Shown here piece after piece: positions 49,786-60,994 of a stretch of DNA of 64,000 nt. Under the pieces are notes generated by a model. That model saw nothing but the letters and a program-made list of their open reading frames with translations. It was not told the origin of the DNA and did not search any database. A program made the position numbers and the translations under genes. This DNA comes from Marisa cornuarietis (lineage: Eukaryota; Mollusca; Gastropoda; Architaenioglossa; Ampullariidae): assembly GCA_004794655.1 (NCBI GenBank), contig SMMW01000125.1:984001-1048000 (forward strand), in the 5' to 3' direction. Each line of letters begins with the position of its first letter. The stretch's first letter is position 1.

Positions 49786-51130
49786 CCATTAGCAAGGCTA
49801 CACTCACCTTCGACCCATGGTGCATTTTAACCCTTACTCGGACTCTTTCTCGCTGTCTGTTATGAGACAACAGCCGCGGGGACCCTTTCAATCTCACCAC
49901 CCGTTGGTGTGACGAAATCACCCCTCTTCGGTTACCCAGATCAAGATTGTCTTCATTCCCCGACCTTCCTCTGGCGCGAGTCATCAGTCCGTCGATGGCC
50001 TCCGCCCCTTCGCTAGTTTCAACATCGCTAGTCTCCACCTCACCAGCACCGTCTGCGCTAGCCCCACTCTCACTAGTATGTAGTTTGCTAACCTCATCAC
50101 CGTTAGCATCTAACTCACTAGCCTCATCACCAACATCCATCTCGCTAGCACCTAGCTCACTAGCATCCACTTCGCTAGCACCGAGCTCACTAGCCTCCTC
50201 GTCATGAGTATCCCACTCGCTAGCCTCGATCTCGCTAGCATCTAGCCAGCTAGCCGTGATATCGTTAACATGTAGTTCGCAAGTCTCATCATCGCTTGCA
50301 CCCACTTCGCTAGCTAAGTCATCATTAATGCCTATCTCGCTAGCATCTACATCGCTAGCCTTCCTTTCGCTGTGATCTATGTCGGTAACCTCAACCGACC
50401 TCTGACCACCGTTTCCACCGCGCCAAGCTTTGCCGACGGTTACCATCCCACGCCACTCGTTGCCATGGGGACAACGACGCGAGAAGTGACCTACCTCCCC
50501 GCAACTGTAGCATTTCACATCTACAGGTGTTTTCTGCCGGTCTGATCTTTGAGGGCAGAACCTAGCGATATGCCCTGCGCTGTTACAGCTGTAACAAATT
50601 ACAGGGGGTGCGACCTTACGTGTCTCCTTCCTCCCCTTAGAGCTTCTATAGCCTACGTCCTCATCCTCACTGAGCAGTTCGTCGTTGCTATCCTTTATCC
50701 CACCATCTCTTCTAGTCATTAAGTTACAAGCTGATGGCGCCTTCCAACTTCCTACGACACTAACGCTCCTGTTTTTAAAATCACGATGATCATTCTCACT
50801 AGCGCCGTCTCTATGGTTAGCCCTGCTTCTTATTTCTGCCATTTTCAGTTGAAAAACGTGCTCTTTCTCCCTTTCTTCTCTCAGTTCCTGTCTCTCCCTC
50901 TCTTCTTTCTCTTTCCGTTCATCTCTCTCCCTCTCTTCTTTCTCTCTCTCAATCCGCTCCGTTCTTTCTTTTTCCTCCCTTTCCTTTTTTCCCTGTCTCC
51001 ACAGGATTAATTCTTTTTCCACAAACTCCTTAATCTCTTTTCCTACCAACCCCTCATCTAATGCAATCTCTCTAAGCTCTTTTCGCTTGTCCCTCTCGGA
51101 CACAGCGAACTCTGCTTCTAATCCTGACAT
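49583..51130 (-). CDS. Gag-like protein with two CCHC zinc knuckles, no capsid domain (515 aa)
   Basis: The ATG at 51130 lies 118 bp downstream of the primer-binding site. Residues 1-30 are mixed; 31-97 form a highly charged Glu/Arg/Lys coiled coil (EREKEERERDERKEKEERER). Two CX2CX4HX4C knuckles follow, at 179-192 (CYSCNSAGHIARFC) and 207-220 (CYSCGEVGHFSRRC), the nucleic-acid-binding signature of retrotransposon gag. In related elements a capsid region normally separates the coiled coil from the knuckles; here only about 80 residues without capsid motifs do. Residues 255-385 are an acidic array of ASEL-ASEVDASE-type repeats, and the C-terminus is very basic. Likely role: binding element RNA, perhaps inside particles supplied in trans (inference). 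Confidence 0.8.
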   Translation of the reverse strand: MSGLEAEFAVSERDKRKELREIALDEGLVGKEIKEFVEKELILWRQGKKEREEKERTERIEREKEERERDERKEKEERERQELREEREKEHVFQLKMAEIRSRANHRDGASENDHRDFKNRSVSVVGSWKAPSACNLMTRRDGGIKDSNDELLSEDEDVGYRSSKGRKETRKVAPPVICYSCNSAGHIARFCPQRSDRQKTPVDVKCYSCGEVGHFSRRCPHGNEWRGMVTVGKAWRGGNGGQRSVEVTDIDHSERKASDVDASEIGINDDLASEVGASDDETCELHVNDITASWLDASEIEASEWDTHDEEASELGASEVDASELGASEMDVGDEASELDANGDEVSKLHTSESGASADGAGEVETSDVETSEGAEAIDGLMTRARGRSGNEDNLDLGNRRGVISSHQRVVRLKGSPRLLSHNRQRERVRVRVKMHHGSKVSVALLMGASYWRFKQRPEVKATFRRTQPQRKKRARSAKGHASSRLGTGWKSCDISGKGRVRIGSNGQDVSHPR

Positions 51131-51559
51131 GGTACAGTAGCTGAGCTAACACTATCGCCGTTGACCAGAACGGTACTTCCCCTTCGCGTTACTTGACCAA
51201 CCTCCCAACGAATAGCTAGGCCAGCTACACACACACTATCTGTTCAGATCCCGGACGAGCTACCCAATATGTAATAAGACGTACGCACATACACTTACCT
51301 TGCACGCGCACGACGTATATTACAAACATGCACCCCGCTCGACGAGCCCCCGTTGATGGAATGAAGGTGAAGAGATTTCTCGTTGTTTTGAAAAATGAAG
51401 GACTCACTCTCTTCCGTCTGTCTGTCTGTCAAACCGTCCCCTTTCTTCTTACGTCATTTCTTCCCAAAACGACGACAAACAAATGACGCACACAAGACGT
51501 CAAACACAAGACACCATTCACACACGAAACAATACAAGACCTACCCCTAACTCATTACA

Positions 51560-53208
51560 CCTGCCCACTCGTGATGTTGCGGGTTGAGCTTTCTGTGCAT
51601 TAGTGACACGAGAACGTATGGGCAGTTATTCAGCCACATTTATGGCCTTGCAACGAGCTCAGTCCAGTGATCGAAATTGAAAGAAAAATTGTACTATACT
51701 AGACCTTTAAAGACACTGATCTCAAGCTGCATGTCAAACATCGACTCGATCACTGCGTGGGACGATAGGATGTTTAGACGAATCCCCTGTGTTCAAGATA
51801 AAGTAAATGAATTGTGTTCAAGATAAAGTAAATGAGTGATGCCAGCACACACATCTATATGGCTCCACTTTTGTAGAAGACGATCCTGTCAGCTCAGCCA
51901 GTGACAGTGGTTGGTTTTATTAAATGGAGTGAACACATCAGGACTTACAAAAGTAGATTAGCAGCCTGATTTTTTTATGCACTAAAAGCGGTTTAGTGGT
52001 TCGTTAAATAATAATAAAAAATTTAACTGGTACCAGCTGTAGTACGACTGCCGCAGGATTCGTCAAATCTTTTCGATCGTATAGTTATATAGTTAGTCGA
52101 CGGTTGGTGAATCCTCTCATTCAGTGATTGCAGTGGTCAAGTCTTCCTGCCCAACCCGACTCAAAATGAACAAAATTAATACCAGTCTCCCGATTGACGA
52201 TTCGGTATTGTTTTCATTTTCAGACATCGTAATTATTGTCTGTCGTGTTCCTCATCGTCGTCTGCATCAACCGCCCGCTCGATCGGCTTTCGATCCTAAT
52301 GGCTGCTGGTTGATAGCAGACGACAAATAAAATTCATTGGAAAATCACGGATACAGTCAATAAAAACATTTTTTTCTTGAGTTCTAATTATATTTGCGCT
52401 TAGGTGGGAGGCTTTTCCCCTCCTTATTCAATTTGAACGCTGTTCGGCAGCAGATCAAAAACAGTTTAGGAAGAGGTTCCGGCATTATGTCCCTTGACTC
52501 GGGCACAACCTCCTCCCTGAACTTTGAACCCACTGCAGATAAAATAATCGGCTAATACTTCTGCAGGTAAAACGGGGCTTCACTGTTTTAAATCTAAAAA
52601 TCAGCGATTGAAATACAACTATTGATTAAGAGACAAGTTCGATGCTTGCTAGAAAAATCATCTTATCACGTCAGTCCGGCGTGTGTCCAGTAATGATATG
52701 TATTTATTTATATAATTGAGCCAAGAGGTTTAGTTGACAGCCAGTGTACAGCTACAACGTCCAACAGATTATTTTTACAAGTTTTTTTTTCTCAAACTGC
52801 TTACAAAAGATTCTTTGAAACATATAGAACGTTGTGATTAGTTATGATATTTGTGTCTATGTATAATATATAGCATGGAACCGAATATAGTAATAAGACA
52901 TGAGGTCTGAAATGAAGTACATTTCCCAGCTTTCTAGGAAGAATTTTTGATAAAGAATTCTGCTGCTTAATTTTCCTTCTTTGTGCAAAACCACATTTGA
53001 ATTTACCTTGAATATAGTTTTAACTAGCATAACATGGTTTGTCTCATAAATTGTTTTCTTTTTGGTTTTGCTTGGGATGGGTTATATATTTTATCAGCAA
53101 TGCTTATAGAAACATACCAAAATATTGTTATTCTTACAGAATCTTGCCACCACTGACGTGTACAAGTGAAGTCACTCAAGCAACCAGCAGAACACGAGCA
53201 ACATTCAG
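51560..53208. other. Region between the LTR element and the aminotransferase gene
   Basis: Bases 51588-51800 match 60995-61225 (interspersed repeat). A 26-bp duplication around GTTCAAGATAAAGTAAATGA is at about 51788-51838. The right end (about 53100-53208) probably contains a 5' untranslated exon of the aminotransferase, since TTCTTACAG at about 53133-53141 is a good acceptor. No other gene was found. Confidence 0.45.
51588..51800. repeat. Interspersed repeat, second family, copy 1
   Basis: Blocks TTCAGCCACAT, CCAGTGATCGAAATTGAAAG, TAGACCTTTAAAGAC, CATCGACTCGATCACTG and GTTTAGACGAATCCCCTGTG match 60995-61225 in order. It was split from its left flank by the LTR insertion or began there. Confidence 0.75.
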
Positions 53209-56200
53209 ATGGACACAGAAGGTCTACAAGATGTGGCCTTTGGGGATGAGATACGGCAGAAAGAACTGTGTTTGCGACCCCAGTCTGTATTTTTCAATCA
53301 TGGGTCATATGGAGTAGTACCTCACAGAGTTCTAAATATTCAAAAAAGGTATAATGCCAATCTTTTGAGAATAAGAAAATTGAAGTACAACAACATTGAG
53401 AAAAAAAAAAGGTGTTATGACTATAAAATTAAGTGCAAGAAAGTTTTAAGACCTCCAAGGGAAAAGGCTGAGAAAAAGGGGGAAGGATGTCATATGTCAT
53501 ATGCCTTTCAAAAAGATTGTTCTGAAATGACTATAGCCCGTTTTATTTTGGTCTTTGACTGTCATCAATCACAGAGATGAAATCAAATCTTCTCTGCAAC
53601 AGCAGTCTGTGAAAATGTTCAGGCCTACATATTTTAGTAGAATTCTTTGCCTTGTCAAGGTCAACATTTGTGTAGAATGTTAGGAGCTCTAATCAAGTTG
53701 TTCACCCACACCCTTCTTGTTATTTGCTGCAAAAGGGAGACAATACTATTTCCAGTAGTGAACGATCTTAAAACATGTTATTCTACTAAAGAAATAAAAT
53801 AAGCTTTTAAAATCAGAATGAAGACAATGAGAAAACTTATCCTAGTCAAAAAAAGGGGACACTCTAATGCAGCGTTTCTCAACCTTTTACTTGTGACGCC
53901 CCCCCCAGACGAATAAAGGTACGTCCGCGCGCCCCCCTTAGCCACTAATACCTATATGAGATATGAGAAAATGACCGCCTTTGCGGCCCCCTTTTCAGCA
54001 GCTTGCACCCCCCTTGGGGGGCGCGCCCCCCAGGTTGAGAACCGCGGCTCTAATGGTTCATTTTTCTTTCACACTTGGATGGTGTTGTCTTTAGGGCAGG
54101 TACAGGGAATGATATGTTACTCATCTGCAACATGGTTGTATAGTTTTCAGAAGTTGCTTGTGCTGTATATGAGCAGATAGCATGATGACCATACTCGTGA
54201 TAGGTTCATGGATGAAAGAGAGGGCCACCCTGACCATTGGTTTCGTCGTACAGCAAAGGGGTACTGGCTAGATGCTCAAAAGGCAGCTGCAGAATTTGTG
54301 GGAGCTGATGCTGAAGATATTGTTTTTGTCGACAATGCCACCACTGGTATGCTTTTTAGCAGGGCTCTTTTGCCCAGTGTTTTTGCACAGACTTGAAATA
54401 TGGCTGACATATTTTTCCCATAAAGGGTGATAATTGAAAAAAGCATGTTTTGCTTACTTTATCTCACGTTAATAAAGACTTGTCATTGTCATTGTTGGGA
54501 AATTTTTATGACAGAAAAGAATATGCTGCAAATTGTAAAAAAAACATTTAAGAAACTTAAGTGCTGTCCTTTGGTAGTGATGATATCAAAAAGTTTAAAA
54601 ACCATTAAGGTGTAAGGTGAATTATAATAATTTATGTAGTGTATTTCGCATATTTTAAATGAATGGGTTTACAAAACAGGCAAACCTCTATCCCATCTGT
54701 CCGATGACATGGTGACCTTTAGGTGACGTATAGACCAGGGCCATGAAGTTACAAGGCGTCACTATTATCACAGACCCATTTCAGTCTCTACATCACCATT
54801 TTCAAATGCTACAATTTAGACGCACAGGGAAACAATGGCTGGTCGCCAGAATGAGTGCTTTTGCCAAGTCCATCATACCAAGCGTGATATTACTCTTGAA
54901 CAGGACTGGCAAATGACCCTTAGTGTTCTTATGTAACACATAACACAAACTATGGTTTGTCCCTGACATTTGTTCTTTCTGGGTGGTTGTGTGTGTAACT
55001 GTGTAGGTCTGTGAGGTGTGACCATATTTTGTTGTAGTTGATCACTCATGGGAATTCCCCAACAGCAACAGCATGTTGAGCAAATGCAATGTCTAAATCC
55101 ACTTCCACACCATTGCAAAACACATTCAAGAGGGGGAAGTGATCAATGCTAATTAGGTGCAGCCTCATTCTTATAATGACCAAAAAAATAAAAACCGAGA
55201 ACATGTTTTGAAGCAAGGGAGTAATGGAGAAACACTTTTTTCTGTGCATATGACTAAATTGATAATCTTTTAATTATTACACAAAAGATACTTAAAGGAA
55301 AATTGCATTGACTTTCTGATGTTTACTTGATATACTTTTAATATTTGTCATCTGTAGGCGCCAATGCTGTCCTGCGATCACTCAAGCTACAGGCTGGAGA
55401 TGCTATCTTAGCTACAACCTTGACTTACGGATCTCTTAGTAACTTATGGAAGGATCTGGAAGAGCGTATCTACCCTGAAGGTAAGTTTATAACAACAATA
55501 ACAACATAAATGTCAAATGATCCAGAAACGATAAAAAATGCAAAAATATCTGGAGATTTTTTAATGTGTAAAGTATTTTCATTGATTATTTTTAGACCAT
55601 TGCAGAAATAGACTCTGAATTGCATGAATTTGGGAATTAAGTTATTTTATTTGTAAATTTCTTTGAAATTTGTTTCTTATGTTCCACAGTTGAATGATTA
55701 GTACACTCAGCCTAAAACCCATGTCACAGGTTATAAACTCATTTGCAACATTTATTGGTAATTTCCCATACATCTAGCATTGAATGGGTTCCTGATTTAT
55801 TATGAAAGGAAAATGACACAATGAGCGAGTTACAGTTCACCACCCTTTAGACCATTAGACCCTAAGAATTGGACCTTAATGTTATAGTTTCTTGTGCAGT
55901 ACATTTTAATTTGGTGTTTCAGGTGTTCAGTGCCTAGTCATGGAAATCAAGATGCCGATATTGAGTGAGGACCAGGTGGTGCAGCAGTATGATGACTTCC
56001 TTGCCAGCCATCCCAATGTCAAGTTTGTTCTGATTGGTATAGTATTCTTTGCCAAATGACATAATTGTGTCTAGTGTGAACTTTATGTTTACAAGGATCA
56101 GTGATCAGCACCTTGTGGTGTCCTGATCAACTCTTCTATTTTTGAGATATGTCCACAAACATAACCATGCACAGAAAGAGGTAAAAAATCATTGGCTTCG

Positions 56201-58926
56201 TACTTACCTGGAAGCCTTGAGACCACTCCCCCACCTCTCACTCAGCACAGAGACCCTGCAGCATGGGTGTGTCACCATGACATATGTCAAAGATGTCACA
56301 GAAGCCATCTCCTGTAAGATCAGGAAGAATGCGGTCACTGTCTAATCCAAGCCATACAACACCATCCACAGCAGACTAGTGGCACACAAAGACAAGACTG
56401 TGAAGGTGAACAAGTCAGGTACCATCTACTACATCGAGTGCCATGACTGTAATCAAGCTGATGTGGGGGTAAAGGGAGAAAATGCTTAATGATTAAAAGA
56501 TAATGCACATACCTAAGGCCCCTCCTGCAGAGAGGGGTAAAGGAGGCCAGCTGAAAAATATTCTCAGTATAGACCAAGGGGAACAACAACTGCTTGTAGT
56601 CTACGTCAGGGTTGTTCAGTCACACACCTTGAGTTCACCTCAGGGTGGTGTGCACTGAGCTCACCAATCACTTAGCTTTTAGTTGCTGAAGAAGTTGTGT
56701 GGATATATGATGAAAGCTCCAGTGAGTACTACTTATTTTCTTGAGTAGTTTTCCCTTCTACTAGTTCTCAGTCACGACATCACGTTTGTACATAGATATG
56801 CCTAAATAACATACGGTCCCAGCTCTGTTGCTGACGCTTTGGTATCATTAGCATATCCATGTACAATCCTGAGGTCTGGGTTGGTGACCTGTTTGTGTGT
56901 GTGACGGTGTGTGAGAGAAGAATCAGCAGGGAAGGGGTCACTCACGCAGAGTTTTGGAAATATTATTTTACACAGAGCTTTAACTAGTCATAAAAAATAT
57001 TTTGTACGTCAATAGATCTTTAATGTATCAACAGCTGTGGTGCTTTATGTACACAGAACAATAAAGAATATTTGCTGTTTTTTTTAAAGTAAAACATTTA
57101 TCAGGTTGATATAGGCTTCAGAATATTTCTAAAAAATCATAGTGTTTGCAGATAATGTCACTATCCCAAGTGCTGTTCTTTTGCTCCTACAGCTTTGTGT
57201 CTGCTTCATGTTCTCAGACCACATCACCAGCCCCAGTGCCATTCTCATGCCCATTGCTCGTCTGATTCCTGTGTGTCACAATCATGGTGCCCTGGTGATG
57301 GTTGATGGGGCTCATGCACCAGGCCAGGTGCAGTTAAACCTTAATACTCTCAATGCAGACATGTACACAGGTAGAAACTGACTTCCCCCTTTTTTTTTCA
57401 CTTTTTCTAAACACAATTTCCTTATTCTGTTTGAAAGTGCTAACAAGAAAAATCACAGTTATTACCACCCGTTAAAACTACGTCATGTTCTGATGACATA
57501 AATTATTGTTAGAATGTCTAAGCCTGGTAATAAAACAGGAAAAAAATTCTTTTTCTGCATAGAAGTAACCTTGACATTAAAATTAGTGAAAGAGAAATGT
57601 ACTAGAATGCAAAACTGAAATTGAGAATTGTAACAAACAAAATTTTAACTAAGAAAATGATTAGATTTAAAAAAAAATCAAATATTGCCATGACAAGACC
57701 TTTATACCTATGCAGATGTCATGTTGTGTTTGCAGGTAATTTCCACAAGTGGGTGTTTACTCCTCGAGGATCCACCTTCTTGTGGATCAGGAGAGACCAC
57801 CACCAGTGGGTGAATCCTTCCAACACATCTTGGCTCAAAGACCAGAGTCTTAGTAATCAGTTTTTTGACCAGGGTACACGGGACCACATCCCATTCATAT
57901 GCGCCAAGTATGGGCTGCAGTTCTATCAAGCCATTGGTGGAATGGTGAGTGGTTTTTGGTGTTAAGTAAGGCAAGCTTTTTGTCTGATTTAGAGAAGGGG
58001 AGTGGATAGCCAACAATGGAGAGGAGATGGGCACTGGCCTTACTTAAAGCTGGCTCCAAGAAAATTTAGGTCTCTAACATATCATGGAAAAAGGTCATGG
58101 GATGACCTTCACCTTACCTTCACCACAGACTTGTAAATAGTATAGCTGAATCAGATGGAATTTAGTTGTATCTTTAAGAAAAGTTCCATTTTTATCAGAA
58201 AAAGATGTTTGTCATGGCTTTCCTGGGACTTCTTCATTGCAGGAAAGAATAGTTAAGTACACATCAAAGCTGGCCACAGAAGGTTGTGACTATCTTGTGA
58301 AAGAACTAGGTCTGACGCCATTGTCTATACCACCATCAATGGAGTCTCCAAACCTACGACTTCTGAAGATCCCAGGAGTGCCTTCAGGCTACAGCTGCAA
58401 GACTAACAAGGCAAGTGATCCCTGTGATAGAGATAGGACCAGAAAAATCATGTATTTGATGTTGGAACTACTGATGGTAAATCTGATGTACCCCTCTTAG
58501 TAATAGTAGTAGATATAACATGAGGAAAATATCACAGCACTGTTAGAAAGTAACAGAAGTTCGTCTTCTCCATTGTTACTGTTATGACAGTTATGAGTCA
58601 AGACTCTTTCCTATCAGAACTTTCATCTCCAAAATGTGTCTGTCCCTTGTATTGTAAACTTTTTGATCTGTTCTAGACATTTTCACTTCCTTGGTCTGAA
58701 TTATATTGAACTTCAGCTATCCTTTACACTTTTTCTGTTCCAGGTGGATGTGCAGCGTCTAGAGAATGATGTATACCAAAATGACGACATTCAGACCATG
58801 TTTGATTTAGTGGATGGTGCCTTGTATTTAAGAATCTCCGTGCAGATTTATAATACAATGGACGACTTTGTCAGACTTGCTTTTGTCTTAAAGAGATATC
58901 TGAGCAATTATGATGTTGAAAACTAA
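53209..58926 (+). CDS. PLP-dependent class V aminotransferase, isopenicillin N epimerase-like (eight exons, 410 aa)
   Basis: Exons are 53209-53348, 54204-54346, 55358-55480, 55923-56036, 57218-57370, 57736-57944, 58243-58410 and 58744-58926; phases close over 1233 bp. Family blocks are FFNHGSYGVVP at the substrate entry, VFVDNATTGANAVLRSL (phosphate-binding region), TLTYGSLSN, DHITSPSAI, VMVDGAHAPGQ (Asp contacts the PLP ring nitrogen), then NFHKWVFTPRGSTFLW with the Schiff-base Lys. The C-terminal domain ends LYLRISVQIYNTMDDFVRLA. Animals do not make penicillin; the family name is historic, and the true substrate (an amino acid or amino-thiol) is not known. Length fits the family. Intron 7 uses a GC donor (AAG|GCAAGT). 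Intron 1 holds a hAT element and intron 4 a Penelope relic. No signal peptide, so probably cytosolic. Confidence 0.88.
53870..54047. mobile_element. Non-autonomous hAT element with SPIN-like ends
   Basis: Left end CAGCGTTTCTCAACC and inverted right end CCGCGGTTCTCAACC form the terminal repeats. The flanks carry the 8-bp duplication CTCTAATG (53862-53869 and 54048-54055), the hAT hallmark. The ends resemble the CAGCGGTTCTCAACCT ends of SPIN elements as I recall them. The 178-bp interior is G/C-run rich (CGCCCCCCC) and has no transposase. It lies in intron 1 of the aminotransferase. Confidence 0.85.
56190..56720 (+). pseudogene. Penelope-like retroelement fragment (start of GIY-YIG endonuclease region)
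   Basis: The decayed reading gives VTMTYVKDVTEAISCKIRK, KPYNTIHSRLVAHKDKT and GTIYYIECHDCNQADVG, the linker and beginning of the GIY-YIG domain of Penelope-like elements (usual order: KPYNTIRSRLVAPKDKT, then Y-I-C-C--YIGET). A stop codon and loss of the YIGET residues show it is dead. It lies in intron 4 of the aminotransferase. Confidence 0.7.
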
Positions 58927-59344
58927 AGAACATAATATATCATTTATTCTGCACTGGTACTTGTAGATTGAAGTGAGAAGCAAAACGAATTCTGCTAAAG
59001 CTACATCTTGCAATTAAAATGCATTTTGGATGAGCATTCAGATTTTTTAACATTGTATTTGACTGGATGATTATTTACTTCAAAACCAAGCAGTCTCCAT
59101 GGATATATGTATTAAGAGAATTTTTAGATTCTGAATATAAATAATTTTATCAAGCAGCATATATGATAATGGCTGGCATCCCCTTCAATAATGTAAATTT
59201 AAATAATTTTGAGGTGTATCAAATTAACCTGACCTGTCTCTTTCAGCAGCTACTGAGTGGTTTTAGACTGATGTATTTAGTAAAGGTTTTTGTCATCTGG
59301 AATCACCTTTGAAGTCAAGCTTTTGAAAATTTGTGATGAACATC

Positions 59345-59460
59345 CTGACTGCATGGTATTTGTGATTTGTCATGCAGTGTCTGTGGTATGAGCGGTACGA
59401 TCAACATTTATGAGGTTAAAGAAAGAGACAAGGCACTTAACACCTGCATTGTTATCTTAC
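59345..59460. repeat. Partial copy of the 800-bp repeat
   Basis: CATTTGTGATTTGTCATGCA, GTCTGTGGTATGAGCGGTA and GAGGTTAAAGAAAGAGACA match the inner part of the copies at 46755 and 60178. Confidence 0.7.
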
Positions 59461-59559
59461 TTATTCCTACTTTCCCCTATTTAAAATAATCAGAAATCAT
59501 GGTAAGAAATATAGGATGGCGTTTTCAATGTTGAGTGGTAAGCAGCTCAATTTAGCATC

Positions 59560-60175
59560 TTCTCCCTAGAGGTTATGTCAGGCAGGCAGCAGGCAGGCTC
59601 CTGTCGTTGGGGGGAGCACATGGACAGACGCGGCAGCTGACAGGGGCCTCCACTCTTGTCTATTGTGGGCGATAGTCAGCAGGTCCTGTACAGGACGACC
59701 AGTCCAGTCTTTGGCCTTTGTAAGTCAGTTCTTTCTCTAACCACCGAGGCGTCGGCCACCCTCCAAGGTGCCTTGAAGGACAGTCTTCGACAAGGTGTCG
59801 TGCCGGGTCACGTGACCAAAGATCGAAGACCAGCTTACGTCACTTGACTAGCTGTTGATAGTAGAGGTTCCTGGTATCCTACCAGTGTGGCCATCTTGTT
59901 TCTTACAAAGTCGTTGGTTTTATGTTCTTTGTATGAGATGCGGAGCAGCCTCCTCAGGCACTTGTTCTCGAATGCCTGGATTCTCCTTTCTGTTTCGGCG
60001 AGCAGAGTCCACGTGTCACATCCGTAGAGCAGGATCAGCACTACCAGGGATTTGCCTAGCCATTGCCGCTGTTGCTGTTGGGGTCCTGATGTGGATGTCT
60101 GGCGTGGAGCTTCTGTCCTTGGAGAGGGTGACTCCCAAGTATTTGAAGCTGCTTACCTCTTCGAGCTGTACCACT
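59560..60175 (-). pseudogene. LINE reverse transcriptase C-terminal fragment, second family
   Basis: Minus-strand blocks are VSSFKYLGVTLSKD, LLYGCDTWTLLAETERRIQA, FENKCLRRLLRISYKEHKTN, then, in a shifted frame, GHVTRHDTLSKTVLQGTLEG, DWTGRPVQDLLTIAHNRQEW and RPLSAAASVH. This is the thumb and tail of a LINE ORF2, distinct from the copy at 5190-6720. A gap and frameshifts make it dead. Confidence 0.75.
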
Positions 60176-60177
60176 GT

Positions 60178-60990
60178 GTGTGAGTGTGAAAGAGAGAAAG
60201 AGACCCAGTCTGTGTTTATGGAGATGTTTTGGACGACTACTATTATTTCCTATTTCCTTTTGAGAATTATACAGCCTTTTGCTGATGTCAGTAAACTAAA
60301 ATTCTTTGATATCCGCCATTTCTCTGTGTACAGCATGAAACGCTCGCAGTTTCTGTAACGCCTCCTGCTAACCTTTCAATTACCCCCCTACCCCTAACGC
60401 AAGTACAATAGTGTGGTGTCTGAATAAAACGGTTGGAGGGTCTGTTTACAGTCCTCACAAAGTGAACAGAAGACAACTGTTGGCTTCGGGAGGCACAACA
60501 ATAGCTCACAACTTTCAAGTCTCTCTCACTCACCCGTAACAAATGATGTAGGGAAGAACAGGTCTGTACCCGCACCTTCCTGGCGGGAGAGTGAAGTAGA
60601 TAGGACCCTCAGCTCCACTTCTCACACAGAAAGGCATGTTCGTCTGTGTCTTCTTTTAGATAGTGAGCCACGATTAAGACCCAAGACTCCATGGCATTTG
60701 TGACTTGTCATGCAGTGTCTGTGGTACGAGCGGTAAGATCAACACCTATGAGGTTAAAGAAAGAGACATGGCACTTAACACCTGCTATCTTTAATGTCAC
60801 TGACTCAGTCATTATGAAATGGGGGAGATTCAAGCATAATATTAATAAAACAAAATGTAAAAACAATTTGAGAAAACAGGAATACATCTGATGCCATAAA
60901 GCACCAAAAATGTATGCGTGGTCATCACACATTTATACCGTGACTGGTATATTGTTCAGAATGCGACAGACAGACAGACAGACAGACAGA
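60178..60990. repeat. About 800-bp unclassified interspersed repeat, copy 2
   Basis: High-identity match to 46755-47547 over its whole length, ending in a (GACA)n run. It begins directly beside the LINE fragment at 59560-60175. Confidence 0.85.
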
Positions 60991-60994
60991 CTGT

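Larger units (their letters stand above)
48570..51559 (-). mobile_element. Complete non-autonomous LTR retrotransposon (2990 bp)
   Basis: The LTRs 48570-48859 and 51270-51559 are 290 bp each and appear to differ at one base. Both begin TGTAAT and end ATTACA. The 5-bp duplication CCTGC flanks the element (48565-48569 and 51560-51564). On the minus strand the 5' LTR is at the right; the next bases, TGGGTAGCTCGTCCGGGAT (51266-51248), form a tRNA primer-binding site resembling that for tRNA-Pro. A purine tract AAGGGGGA (about 48868-48861) precedes the 3' LTR. The interior codes for a gag-like protein but no protease, reverse transcriptase, RNase H or integrase, so it must be mobilised by other elements. 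The near-identical LTRs mean a recent insertion. It landed in older repeat sequence. Confidence 0.93.
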
